The notes under the pieces are model-generated. The model was not told where the DNA came from. It made no database searches and worked only from the letters and a program-made list of their open reading frames with translations. From Ignavibacteria bacterium (GTDB taxonomy: Bacteria > Bacteroidota > Ignavibacteria > Tepidaquicellales > Tepidaquicellaceae): a stretch of 64,000 nucleotides of DNA. Below, piece by piece: positions 45,755 to 54,719 of the stretch. Position numbers and translations under genes: made by a program. Numbering within the stretch: position 1 is the first letter of the stretch; every line of letters starts with the position of its first letter. The stretch covers positions 1 to 64,000 of the forward strand of contig JAIBBK010000044.1 in NCBI GenBank assembly GCA_019694675.1, in the 5' to 3' direction.

Positions 45755-48700
45755 TCACTCTCTGACTCCCCTCTCAGCCTTCTTATTATGGTTGTTGCCT
45801 GAGTTTTCACTGTCATGCTTCGTTTGTGACTTCTTGCTGTTGTCAGATGATTTTGTTGGTCCTGCTCCCGGAGGAACAACCTTTCCCACAAAGTTGTAAG
45901 CATTGTTGTCAACAACGCTCAGATCTGTTCCGTCAACGCTTCCGTCACCGTTCACATCGGTCGGAATATATCCCGAATTGAAGTTGTAGGCATCATTGTC
46001 AACCGCGCTTCCGTCTGATGCATCAACAGTTCCGTCCTGATTCACGTCTCCGCTGTAGAAGCAGTACTTTGTTCCCTTGAGAACTTCGTTGCCTCCGTAT
46101 GACTGCGAAGCGGCCGTAGTGAAATTATAGCTGAAAGGAACTCCGGCTGTAAATGACTCTCCGCCTGACTTGCTCCAGGTTTCGATCGAGTTTCTGTGTC
46201 TGACCTGAATGTAATAAGTCCCGGTCGGTGCATTTGCAAACAAGAACGAGCCCGAATATGTAAGAGAATCTAAAACCGCTTTTGCCGAATCAATTATTGC
46301 ATACGGCGATGAAGTGTTCCTGAGATAAGCTCTTACAGTATCCCTCATGTTCATGTTGTTTGGCCCCGGATTAAAGAATGCCTCGGGAATCAACGTCAGT
46401 GTGGATGGCACTGCGAGTCCGACGTTCAATCTTACTCTCACATCCTTGGTCGGAGTGACCGGATCATTTGAACTGATCCTTACTCTTCCGGCGTAAGTCC
46501 CTGCGCTCAGGCCGTTTGAGCTGAAAGTGAGGTCAATGTTCTGATTGCCTCCTGAAGTGATCGTTCCGCTGAGCGGATTCTCTGAAAGCCAGGAGATCCC
46601 TCCTATCTCATACTTAATTGCAAGATTGTCGTGGACGTAGTTATTATTGAAAACGGTCTGCAGTCCGTCCGTACCGGTCGAATTCTCAATTCCTATCGTG
46701 GCGGAATTCAGCAGTGTTGCCATCGTGAGATACTGGAAGATGATCTTGCCGTTTGTATAGAGAAAGACCTGGAATGAGTACGGTCCTCCCGAACTGTAGT
46801 GCGGAACGTTGTTGTACTGGATTACGAATCTGTTGTTTCCTGCATCGTTGTAATAATAGACACCGCCGGAAGTTCTCACATCAAGGTCATCCCAGAATGG
46901 GTACAGAGTGTTGTTAGGTTCTGCAGCAGCGGGGATAGCAGAATTTGAATAAGCCACACTTGACGTTGAGCTGAAAGATATCCAGCCGTTTGTGCAGACC
47001 TTCAGCTGTGTATAGTTTGTTCCGTAGTAACTGAAACTGAACGGCAGCGTAACATCGGCAGTTCCGTCATCGCCAGTGCCCGTTGTCCATGAAGTGATCT
47101 GAGTGCCGATACCGGAAACATCAAACCAGCTGAATACCGGGCCTCCGGGCTCGTCGCTGTCAATCCATTCATAACCGAAAGTGTCAGGGCCGCCGAATCC
47201 GTCGATCACTTCAGGACCCGTGTATTTATCCGCTGATCCTTTGGGCATTGCTGACATTTCAGCAATCTGTTCGGCTGTGAAAGTTACTGCGTTGTCTGCC
47301 GGTGCAGAGATCGTGCCGAGCTCCCGCAGAGTCCAGCTGAGTGAAGATACTCCGGTGTTTCCCAGCGTTATCGACCTTAGGTCTGAATTATTCCCCAAAG
47401 GCAGATTCACCGTGATAGAATCCGGTGATGAAGTAATGACCGGAGGTGGCGCATAATTGTTGCCAACGCAGACCGAATCAACATAAAGATTGTTTCCGAA
47501 ACCGCTGTAAGACCTGAACTTAAGGCAGTTTGTGCCAACCGGCAGAGCATACGCCCTCCTTCCCCACTGTGAGCTTGTCGGGGTAAATTCAGTTGAAGAT
47601 GTTCCGGTAGTATTCAGCGGCCCGCCTGAAGCGCTACCCCACAATCTTACGAGTGTCCCGAATGTTGATCCTGCATTAGTGGAGGACTCGAGAATCAGTG
47701 AATCAACACCTGTCGTATATGGAGCATAAGCTACGTGGAAAATGATCGAATCGTTCGCCGATGAATTGGAGAAGATCAGTGTCTTCATTGACTGGCTCGT
47801 TCCGGCGGTTGCATTCCAGAAATCAAATTTCGCTGAGCCTGTCCCAATCCCGTAACTGCTAACCGCATTTCTCGTCCAGTACTGCGTACCGGTAAACTCC
47901 AGTGACCAGAAGTTAGGAGGAAATGCCGCATCCGTGAATCCCTCACAGAGAAACTGGTCAATGATCTTGAACTTGTACAGAGCTGTTGAGTCCTTATTGT
48001 GCCCTGCAGAGTTATCCTGTGCAAAGATCCTGTAGAATATACTGTCACCGATGTTCACATCTCCGTTGACAGAATTGAACAATGCTGAGAAACTGCTACC
48101 GCCGCCGTTTATGAGTTTGAACTGCTTGACCGGAGAAGGTGTATTCTTGTACCACTTCACCCAGACAGAGTCAAGCCCGAGATTGTCCGTTACCGTTGCG
48201 GAGACTGTCGAAGGCCATGTCGGCTTGGGCTGATCCGTCAAAGGAGAGTGCGTGATCAACGGGACCTGCGTATCTGTTGATGCCACAAAAGTATGCAGAG
48301 ATGCAGGTGCGGCGGCAGGCGAAACAGCAACCCTGTTCAGACTGTCCGTTGCTTTGATGTAATATCTGTAGGTTGCCGGTGAGCCGTTTGCAGGTATGTT
48401 AGCCGTCCAGTTATTGCCGCCTGAGTTTGTCATTGAAACACTGTCCGTGATCGACGGATTATTTCTTGACCAGTAGAGCTTGGTCTTTGACGGATTGATG
48501 CCTGAGCCTGCAGGTGTGATCACGCTGTTGACTGCGTATGAACCTGTAAGTTGTTCAGTATTTGGAAGCGGTGTGTGTGAAATCGAAGGACCGATATCGA
48601 AATAAGCTGTCCATGCCTGGTAAGACCCGGTTCTGTTCTCACACCAGTACGGCCACACTTTCCCGTTTCCTGAAGTGATGCCGATATAGTCGCCCTGATA

Positions 48701-50044
48701 ACCGGTGGCAAGCCCGGAGATCGGAGTTGGCCTGAACTTCTGATCGGATATTAGAATTTCAGACCAGCTTGTTCCGCCGTCAATTGACCTTGCAACGAAT
48801 ACCTGTGCGGAATCGTTTGTTGCCGTGTTTCTCGTATCATAGAACACAATGTTTACACCGCCGTATTCGTCAACTCTGACTGCCGGCATGTACTGATACT
48901 TTCCGTTTCCCGCCGCATCCTGATTAACTCTTGATGCTGTCCATGTATTGCCGCCGTCTGTTGACTTGTGAAGTATCACGTCGGATACGTCGGTTGCGGG
49001 AGCTATCGTCTTCTCAGCGGTCACAACATAGATCCAGCCGTTTCTTGCGCCACCGGACCGGTCAACATCAATTCTCGGGAAGCCGTTTGCACGTATGCTG
49101 TTGAAGAGCGCAGCTGCCCTGATGCCGTTCATGTTGTTGGCATTGTTCTTTGAGATAACCCATGAAGTTCCGCCGTTGGTTGACTTGGCGAAGCCAAGAG
49201 AATCCTCTGTTGAGTTCTGTCCGTTGGTTGTGCAGTTCGCCCACACAACATAAACTTCGCCGTTCGGTCCCACTCTTACATCACAACCCTGGTGATGATG
49301 TCCTGATGATGTGGGCGGACTTACGGGAGTGACTGTTGACCAGCTGGTCCCGCTGTTGGTTGTATATGAAAGCACGATCCTGTTTGTGTATGTCCCGGCA
49401 AACTCCGTGTAAACCGTGTATGATCTTCCGTAATAAGCGCTTGACGGAGCGTCATCGGTGCCGGAAAGATTTTTGTCTGCACTTGTGGAAGCACCCGGAA
49501 ATGTAACTGTGGGTATCCAGTTGATTCCGTTATTGGTAGATGCGCTTGCTCCCATTGAGCCTGTGGTAGTTATGTACGACATCAGGAATGTGCCGTTCTT
49601 GTCTATCATTGGCCCGGGATCGCCGTATGAGAATCCGCCGTTATTCAGCGTGTCACTTCCAAACCATGTTACACCTCCATCCGTTGTCACATAAACGCCC
49701 GTGCTGAATGTTGATCCGCCGCGGAAAGTGTTGGCAGAAGCAAGCATGATCAGTTGATTCAGCGGATGCCTTGTGATCGGCGTTTCGCTTTGAGTGCCCG
49801 CGCTGGGATGAACTCTGAAATTCGGTGATACTGCAAAAGTGCCGATAGGTGTGATCGTGTAGCGGGGATCATTGCTCACTTTGTAATTGTCCCGCTCAGG
49901 CAAAGGAGAGTAGATGCCTTGTGTGTAGAGCCTTGTCATGCTTGGGTCTGGATTCCATCTTGGAGAACTGTCCGGGGATTTTTGACCCATGAATAAGAAC
50001 ACTGCAAAAAGCAGTACCGAAATAAACGGTATGAATTTTCTCAT
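45755..50044 (-). CDS. Giant secreted Asp-box (sialidase-like) protein ending in a dockerin-like domain
   Basis: 1429 residues with a signal peptide. The N-terminal ~500 residues contain at least six Asp-box motifs (TDGGVTWFGSD, TNSGTSWSTV, TNGGTSWVIS, TDGGNTWTAS, IDGGTSWSEI), typical of BNR propellers. They do not by themselves show sialidase activity; no catalytic Arg triad could be assigned. Later parts include fibronectin-like and jelly-roll-like domains and a VTLPFSFSYYGTNY module. Near the end, an HRNSIETWS...YNFTTAASQSYGGN module precedes dockerin segments (GDVNQDGTVDASD and DVNGDGSVDGTD). The last ~35 residues are Lys/Asn/Ser-rich. There is no T9SS sorting domain. Confidence 0.83.
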   Translation of the reverse strand: MRKFIPFISVLLFAVFLFMGQKSPDSSPRWNPDPSMTRLYTQGIYSPLPERDNYKVSNDPRYTITPIGTFAVSPNFRVHPSAGTQSETPITRHPLNQLIMLASANTFRGGSTFSTGVYVTTDGGVTWFGSDTLNNGGFSYGDPGPMIDKNGTFLMSYITTTGSMGASASTNNGINWIPTVTFPGASTSADKNLSGTDDAPSSAYYGRSYTVYTEFAGTYTNRIVLSYTTNSGTSWSTVTPVSPPTSSGHHHQGCDVRVGPNGEVYVVWANCTTNGQNSTEDSLGFAKSTNGGTSWVISKNNANNMNGIRAAALFNSIRANGFPRIDVDRSGGARNGWIYVVTAEKTIAPATDVSDVILHKSTDGGNTWTASRVNQDAAGNGKYQYMPAVRVDEYGGVNIVFYDTRNTATNDSAQVFVARSIDGGTSWSEILISDQKFRPTPISGLATGYQGDYIGITSGNGKVWPYWCENRTGSYQAWTAYFDIGPSISHTPLPNTEQLTGSYAVNSVITPAGSGINPSKTKLYWSRNNPSITDSVSMTNSGGNNWTANIPANGSPATYRYYIKATDSLNRVAVSPAAAPASLHTFVASTDTQVPLITHSPLTDQPKPTWPSTVSATVTDNLGLDSVWVKWYKNTPSPVKQFKLINGGGSSFSALFNSVNGDVNIGDSIFYRIFAQDNSAGHNKDSTALYKFKIIDQFLCEGFTDAAFPPNFWSLEFTGTQYWTRNAVSSYGIGTGSAKFDFWNATAGTSQSMKTLIFSNSSANDSIIFHVAYAPYTTGVDSLILESSTNAGSTFGTLVRLWGSASGGPLNTTGTSSTEFTPTSSQWGRRAYALPVGTNCLKFRSYSGFGNNLYVDSVCVGNNYAPPPVITSSPDSITVNLPLGNNSDLRSITLGNTGVSSLSWTLRELGTISAPADNAVTFTAEQIAEMSAMPKGSADKYTGPEVIDGFGGPDTFGYEWIDSDEPGGPVFSWFDVSGIGTQITSWTTGTGDDGTADVTLPFSFSYYGTNYTQLKVCTNGWISFSSTSSVAYSNSAIPAAAEPNNTLYPFWDDLDVRTSGGVYYYNDAGNNRFVIQYNNVPHYSSGGPYSFQVFLYTNGKIIFQYLTMATLLNSATIGIENSTGTDGLQTVFNNNYVHDNLAIKYEIGGISWLSENPLSGTITSGGNQNIDLTFSSNGLSAGTYAGRVRISSNDPVTPTKDVRVRLNVGLAVPSTLTLIPEAFFNPGPNNMNMRDTVRAYLRNTSSPYAIIDSAKAVLDSLTYSGSFLFANAPTGTYYIQVRHRNSIETWSKSGGESFTAGVPFSYNFTTAASQSYGGNEVLKGTKYCFYSGDVNQDGTVDASDGSAVDNDAYNFNSGYIPTDVNGDGSVDGTDLSVVDNNAYNFVGKVVPPGAGPTKSSDNSKKSQTKHDSENSGNNHNKKAERGVRE

Positions 50045-50210
50045 GTAGGTGAGGGTTTGATTTGAAGGAACGAAATGTGGTTGAGGACAAAATTATTCTA
50101 ACCGAAGGAAAGAATCAATTAAGAGTAATTGACAGACAATCCAAATGATGAGACTGATCGACGGTGTGTGGAACGATGTTGCTGACGAATTTCGAGGGAC
50201 AGCAATGCTG

Positions 50211-50237
50211 AACCTGCCCTTTCACTCAGGTCAGGTT
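50211..50237 (-). terminator. Weak hairpin after the GNAT gene
   Basis: AACCTGCCC/GGTCAGGTT (50211-50219, 50229-50237) pair with one mismatch just past the GNAT stop on the minus strand. There is no T-tract, so this is a low-confidence terminator. Confidence 0.3.
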
Positions 50238-50244
50238 TGCTGAG

Positions 50245-51039
50245 TCAACCACCCGGAACATAATTGCTTCTATCATACAACATTTTGTAACCAAACCTCA
50301 GCATGTTTCTGTAAGAAGCATTATCCAAATGAGTTTCGGCTGTGATATGACTGCACCCTTCGAGTCTCGCCGCATCAATTCTTGCTTTGAGCAGGGCTCC
50401 CTGCGCACCCATTCCTCTGTATTCCGGTAAAGTTGTAGCGAAACAATTCCAGGCCATTTCTCCGTTGAAGAATACGCAACCTGTTGAAACAGGTTTGTCA
50501 CCGTCAAAGGCCATGGAGAACTTCCAGCCATCGGATCCGACAACAGAAGAGATCAGTGGGTTTGTTACCTTGGGAAAATCAAATGCTGAAGTTACCAGCT
50601 CAGCGAACTTATCTCCCTCTTCAACCCCTATCTCTCTTATGACTAAAGACGATGTTTTTCTTTCAATATCAACCTCCGATGTATCTCTCACAAACCGTGC
50701 CCATTTGTTTCTGATCGCATAACCTCTTCGGGCCAGCAACTCCTCAACGCTGCCAGTCACAAGTAAAGGCGGAATCTGCAGTGCAAATATTCCTTCACGG
50801 CCTTTATAGAACTCTTCAATTTCCCCGATCATTGAATCTTCCGGCGGTGAGCTGAATCCCGCAACTCTGCTTATCGAAAATCCCGGAAATGCGTCAGTCC
50901 TGATTGCAGTTGCACCGCCGATCCTGCACACACTTCCGCCGAGCATTTCCATCTGAGCATCATCCGGGGCGGAGTGCATTTGAAATATTGCCTCCGCTTC
51001 CGTCGCTTCCGCAAGTTGTCCAAGCCTATCATCATTCAT
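50245..51039 (-). CDS. GNAT-family N-acetyltransferase
   Basis: 264 residues. The C-terminal half holds the GNAT core: STGCVFFNGEMAWNCFATTLPEYRGMGAQGALLKARIDAARLEG, with the acetyl-CoA pyrophosphate-binding loop R-G-M-G-A-Q-G, then ETHLDNASYRNMLRFGYK, the usual beta6-alpha4 region. The N-terminal half is a degenerate second domain. The acceptor is unknown. It starts 22 bases after the nuclease gene stop and is probably in the same transcript. Confidence 0.83.
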   Translation of the reverse strand: MNDDRLGQLAEATEAEAIFQMHSAPDDAQMEMLGGSVCRIGGATAIRTDAFPGFSISRVAGFSSPPEDSMIGEIEEFYKGREGIFALQIPPLLVTGSVEELLARRGYAIRNKWARFVRDTSEVDIERKTSSLVIREIGVEEGDKFAELVTSAFDFPKVTNPLISSVVGSDGWKFSMAFDGDKPVSTGCVFFNGEMAWNCFATTLPEYRGMGAQGALLKARIDAARLEGCSHITAETHLDNASYRNMLRFGYKMLYDRSNYVPGG

Positions 51040-51061
51040 CAGGAACCCGGCATTAAGCAGT

Positions 51062-52039
51062 TCATTCCATCCATATCTGACCTTTGTCCCGGATCACTAT
51101 CTGGTATCTGCCGTCATAAGTTTCAAGAGTTCCTTTGGCATATGTGTAATATTCTTTTACGTAGTCAATGTCAATCTGATCAAGGACATTGCTGTCTGAT
51201 TGCTTAACCACCAGGTCAAAGTTCATGTCCTTGCGTACGGGGATCCTGAATATGTACGGGAATCTGTCTGTCATAACATTTCCGATACCTCCGAATACGA
51301 CAATTTCCTTTCCCACGAATGAAGACAATTTTTCATAGTCTTCGGTACTGTTCAGATCAAAGTATCCTTCCCTGCCTTTATGATTCTCTGAGAACTGTTC
51401 GAGCTGAACGGCACGCACGTTCCACCAGTTGAGCCTCTCCTCGTAGTCGGGATATTTCTTCTTTTCAGGATTCCAGATCCCGAGTTTGTTATCCATGGCA
51501 TACCTCTGCGCTTCCGTAAATTCATTATGAAACCTCTTGCTGTTACCGTACTTGTTGAAATAAGGACTGTAGCCGTTTCTGACGCATTCTACATTGTAGT
51601 TTATCTCTTCACCGTTCTTCACGGCAATCACATATACGAGATATCTGTCAAAGATGTCTTTGTCCCTGCCGTCACCTTCCCTTTCCAGCCGCACATAGTC
51701 CACATCCTTCATAAATTCTTCCGCCCATTTCCAGGCTTCAAAACCCATAGGAGAGTCAGTCTTGACCGGAAACCTGCTGTTCCCTTTTTGCAGTTTGTAG
51801 AACTCATCCCAATTCTGTGCGATCTCGGCCGTCTTTTGTTCTGCATCGGGCGTTTTGAAAGTCTCTTCAGTGTCTATACCGAGAAGTCGAGCGGGCCTGT
51901 CAAGCTTGTCAAACCTGAACGTGTCCGCATCTGTGATCTTTGTTATCTTAAAATCTCCGATCACCATTGTTGCATCTGTCTGTGCACAGCCGGTTCGAAG
52001 CACAAAGAGAATCGAAAAGAGAATTGCCAGATATTTCAT
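51062..52039 (-). CDS. Exported thermonuclease-like (SNase/TNase domain) protein
   Basis: About 325 residues from the ATG at 52039 (an upstream TTG at 52048 is weaker). The signal MKYLAILFSILFVLRTGCAQ could be type I or an atypical lipoprotein signal. The staphylococcal nuclease fold is shown by FKITKITDADTFRFD, PARLLGIDTEE and RDKDIFDRYLVYVIA; the Asp/Arg pattern includes equivalents of the catalytic arginines. GYSPYFNKYG and AMDNKLGIWNP complete the domain. A further ~110-residue OB-like C-terminal domain is less usual. Its start codon lies inside a repeated sequence arm shared with the rpsR terminator. Confidence 0.83.
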   Translation of the reverse strand: MKYLAILFSILFVLRTGCAQTDATMVIGDFKITKITDADTFRFDKLDRPARLLGIDTEETFKTPDAEQKTAEIAQNWDEFYKLQKGNSRFPVKTDSPMGFEAWKWAEEFMKDVDYVRLEREGDGRDKDIFDRYLVYVIAVKNGEEINYNVECVRNGYSPYFNKYGNSKRFHNEFTEAQRYAMDNKLGIWNPEKKKYPDYEERLNWWNVRAVQLEQFSENHKGREGYFDLNSTEDYEKLSSFVGKEIVVFGGIGNVMTDRFPYIFRIPVRKDMNFDLVVKQSDSNVLDQIDIDYVKEYYTYAKGTLETYDGRYQIVIRDKGQIWME

Positions 52040-52060
52040 AAGAGTCAAAAAATGATTTAC

Positions 52061-52097
52061 AAAAGAAAAACTCTTATGCTTTGATAAACATAAGAGT
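52061..52097 (-). terminator. rpsR terminator with an extra competing arm
   Basis: On the minus strand ACTCTTATG (52097-52089), a 10-base loop and CATAAGAGT (52078-52070) are followed by TTTTTCTTTT: a clear Rho-independent terminator 33 bases past the rpsR stop. A second copy of the first arm, GACTCTTATG (52046-52037), contains the start codon of the nuclease gene and could pair with the middle arm instead. Confidence 0.8.
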
Positions 52098-52130
52098 CTG
52101 TGTTCTGAAAAAAGAAACTTACCCGCTGAT

Positions 52131-52424
52131 TCAGTGTCTGGTGCCTTCGCTCACAAACGGAATGATTGCAAGGTGTCTGGCTCTCTTAACTGCTGTCGTC
52201 AGCTTTCTTTGCATTTTAGCCGTTGCACCGGTTATTCTGGCCGGCAAGAGCTTTCCCTGTTCATTAAGAAATCTTGTGAGAAGCCTGGCATCAAAGAAAT
52301 CAATATAATCCTGAACTCCCCTCTCCTTAAACGGGTCACGTTTCTTGGGCTGGGTCTTTCTTGTTGTAATTTGCTGTGTAAGCTTGTAGTTGCTTTCCTT
52401 TTGATTTTTGGACGGTCTCTTCAT
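52131..52424 (-). CDS. rpsR: 30S ribosomal protein S18
   Basis: 97 residues. DYIDFFDARLLTRFLNEQGKLLPARITGATAKMQRKLTTAVKRARHLAIIPFV is the S18 signature that contacts S6 and 16S rRNA in the platform. The N-terminus is Lys/Gln-rich. It stands apart from rpsF, ssb and rplI, its usual companions, which are not in the window; a second S18 elsewhere is possible but cannot be tested here. It has a candidate promoter and a strong terminator. Confidence 0.95.
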   Translation of the reverse strand: MKRPSKNQKESNYKLTQQITTRKTQPKKRDPFKERGVQDYIDFFDARLLTRFLNEQGKLLPARITGATAKMQRKLTTAVKRARHLAIIPFVSEGTRH

Positions 52425-52454
52425 TAAAAGCCTTTGAATTCAAAAAAGTTAATG

Positions 52455-52485
52455 CAAAATAGGCATTGGAGGGCGTTATTTCAAT
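52455..52485 (-). promoter_or_regulatory. Candidate promoter of rpsR
   Basis: On the minus strand ATTG (52485-52482), a 20-base spacer and TATTTTG (52461-52455) approximate the Bacteroidota -33/-7 boxes, 30 bases before the rpsR ATG. Confidence 0.35.
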
Positions 52486-52531
52486 TGCATTTTCCCGAAT
52501 GGACGACTTTTTGTCTTTCGAAAATATTTTC

Positions 52532-52555
52532 AAAGTATGACTTACGTCATACTTT
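52532..52555. promoter_or_regulatory. Perfect 10-bp palindrome in a divergent promoter region
   Basis: AAAGTATGAC-TTAC-GTCATACTTT: perfect 10-bp arms and a 4-base spacer, between rpsR (minus) and the M1 aminopeptidase (plus). The symmetry and place suggest a dimeric regulator's operator. A terminator is less likely because no gene ends here. Confidence 0.45.
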
Positions 52556-52599
52556 TTGATGCTCCAGTATTTCTAATTTACAGCAAAAACCGGAACAGA

Positions 52600-54606
52600 A
52601 TGAATACCCACAAAACATTGGCAGTGTTAATATTGATGCTGTCAATCACATTGTCTGCCTTTGCACAGACAAACCAAAAGGGAGCTGAAATGTGCTCTCA
52701 CAAAAAAATGTCCATCGGGGATGCATCACTCTTCTTCGAAAAAGATTCTCCCAATACACCAAAGCATAATTTCGATGTATTGAATTACAACATAAATCTT
52801 GACATAAGACACTGCTTTCTTTCACCCTATCCGAAGAATTATACCGGCAGTGTAACAGTCACGTTCAGGGCGGACTCCGCAATCAGCTCGATCACTCTGA
52901 ACGCAGTGAATACATCGTTGTCGGTTCAGTCGGTATCGATTTCGGGAGTTTCATTTACGCACAGCAACAACCTGCTTAACATTACTCTCGACAGGGTTTA
53001 CAATCCCGGAGAAGTAGCGAGCGTAATGGTCAACTTCACACATGCAAATGTTAGTGATAACGCATTCTACGCCAGCAACGGGATGATATTCACGGACTGC
53101 GAACCCGAAGGCGCAAGAAAGTGGTTCCCGTGTTACGATAAGCCGAGCGACAAAGCCACAACCGAATTGACAGTCAAAGTTCCGGCCAATGCAAGACTCG
53201 GATCAAACGGAAAACTTGTTGATTCACTCTTGACCGGTGACTCTCTTTATTATCACTGGAAGAGCAAGGATCCGGTTGCAACTTATCTGATTGTCATGTC
53301 CGGCAAAGTGAACTACGGCCTTGATATTGTTTACTGGCACAAACTCTCAAATCCAGCAGACAGCGTTCCGATCAGATTCTATTACAACAACGGCGAGAAT
53401 ATTGCCAGTGCAAAGCAACGCATAATTGCAATGACCACTTACTATTCACAGAAATTCTGTGAACACCCGTTTGAAAAGAACGGCTTTGCAACTCTCAACA
53501 ATCAGTTCACATGGGGCGGAATGGAAAACCAAACCCTAACAAGCCTCTGCCCGAATTGCTGGGGGGATAACCTTATGTCACATGAATTTGCGCACCAGTG
53601 GTTCGGCGACATGATAACCTGCGGCACTTGGGCCGACATCTGGATGAATGAAGGCTTTGCAACCTACTGCGAAGCGCTCTGGCTGGAGAGCACCGGCGGA
53701 TATTCCGCATACAAGAGCGACATACTCGGAGATGCAAGCGGATATCTGGGAAGCAATCCCGGTTGGGCAATGTACAATCCTGACTGGATAATCAACACTC
53801 CGCCAACGAACACGCTGTTCAACACCGCCATCACTTATTACAAGGGTGCATGCGTTCTGCATATGCTCAGGTACACTCTGGGGGATACGCTTTTCTTCAA
53901 TTTCCTGAAATCCTATGCACAGGATTCGGTCGGAGGGTACAAGTATAATGCGGCTGTGACCGATGATCTTGCCTCCAAGATCAGCCAGACTGCCGGTCAG
54001 GATATGACATGGTTCATAAACCAGTGGGTGAAGGAGCCAAATCATCCTGTATATCAGAATCATTATAACTTCTCAAATCTCGGAGGCAATCAGTGGAGGG
54101 TCAATTTCACTGCAAGGCAGATCCAAACCAATTCCGTCTTTCACAAGATGCCGATCGTGCTGAAGATAACTTTTGCATCCGGCCCGGATACGCTTATAAG
54201 GGTCATGAATGATGTGAATTACCAGCAGTTCAGTTTCAATTTTGACAGACAGCCAAGCTCGCTTACATTTGACCCGAACAATGACATTGTGCTCAAACAG
54301 GCATCGCTTATACTTGGGATTGACGACGAGAGCGCCGGCCAGCTGAACTATGAGCTTCATCAGAACTATCCAAATCCTTTCAATCCCGTGACAAAGATCG
54401 TTTATCAGATCCCGAAAGAAGCTTCTGTCAGTCTGAAGATCTACGACATGCAGGGCAAGGAGATAACAGAGCTTGCGGGTGAAATGCAGAAGGCAGGCAG
54501 GTATGAGGTTGATTACAATGCAGCCGCACTGCCCTCGGGCGTATATATTTACAAGCTTGTTGCGGGCGGCTATGAGAGTACGAGAAAGATGACTTTACTG
54601 AAGTAG
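52600..54606 (+). CDS. Secreted M1-family zinc aminopeptidase with T9SS sorting domain
   Basis: About 668 residues from the ATG at 52600, which gives a signal peptide (MNTHKTLAVLILMLSITLSAFAQ). The N-terminal beta domain precedes a gluzincin core: exopeptidase motif WGGMENQT (306-310 core GGMEN) and zinc site HEFAHQW with H328, E329, H332 and distal E351 (WMNEGFATY). The C-terminal ~85 residues are a T9SS type A sorting domain (LHQNYPNPFNPVTKI to RKMTLLK). It would trim N-terminal residues from peptides at the cell surface. The metal ligands and GGMEN are intact, so it is probably active. A strong hairpin follows. Confidence 0.93.
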   Translation: MNTHKTLAVLILMLSITLSAFAQTNQKGAEMCSHKKMSIGDASLFFEKDSPNTPKHNFDVLNYNINLDIRHCFLSPYPKNYTGSVTVTFRADSAISSITLNAVNTSLSVQSVSISGVSFTHSNNLLNITLDRVYNPGEVASVMVNFTHANVSDNAFYASNGMIFTDCEPEGARKWFPCYDKPSDKATTELTVKVPANARLGSNGKLVDSLLTGDSLYYHWKSKDPVATYLIVMSGKVNYGLDIVYWHKLSNPADSVPIRFYYNNGENIASAKQRIIAMTTYYSQKFCEHPFEKNGFATLNNQFTWGGMENQTLTSLCPNCWGDNLMSHEFAHQWFGDMITCGTWADIWMNEGFATYCEALWLESTGGYSAYKSDILGDASGYLGSNPGWAMYNPDWIINTPPTNTLFNTAITYYKGACVLHMLRYTLGDTLFFNFLKSYAQDSVGGYKYNAAVTDDLASKISQTAGQDMTWFINQWVKEPNHPVYQNHYNFSNLGGNQWRVNFTARQIQTNSVFHKMPIVLKITFASGPDTLIRVMNDVNYQQFSFNFDRQPSSLTFDPNNDIVLKQASLILGIDDESAGQLNYELHQNYPNPFNPVTKIVYQIPKEASVSLKIYDMQGKEITELAGEMQKAGRYEVDYNAAALPSGVYIYKLVAGGYESTRKMTLLK

Positions 54607-54618
54607 GCAGCGGTATGC

Positions 54619-54644
54619 GGGGCCGGAATATATATTCCGGCCCC
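54619..54644 (+). terminator. Strong hairpin after the M1 aminopeptidase
   Basis: A perfect 26-base palindrome (GGGGCCGGAATAT and its complement) 13 bases past the stop. A second smaller hairpin (AATTTCT/AGAAATT, 54660-54677) follows. No T-run follows either, so termination is probable but not classical. Confidence 0.6.
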
Positions 54645-54719
54645 CGCCCCGCAACCAGAAATTTCTCAATAGAAATTCACCCCCCGTCTGAATATCTTGC
54701 CGCTTACATTTTTCATTTC

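Noticed and set aside
45755-50044. Calling the Asp-box protein a sialidase
   Set aside because: Asp-boxes occur in many propellers, and the catalytic Arg triad and Tyr/Glu pair could not be located.
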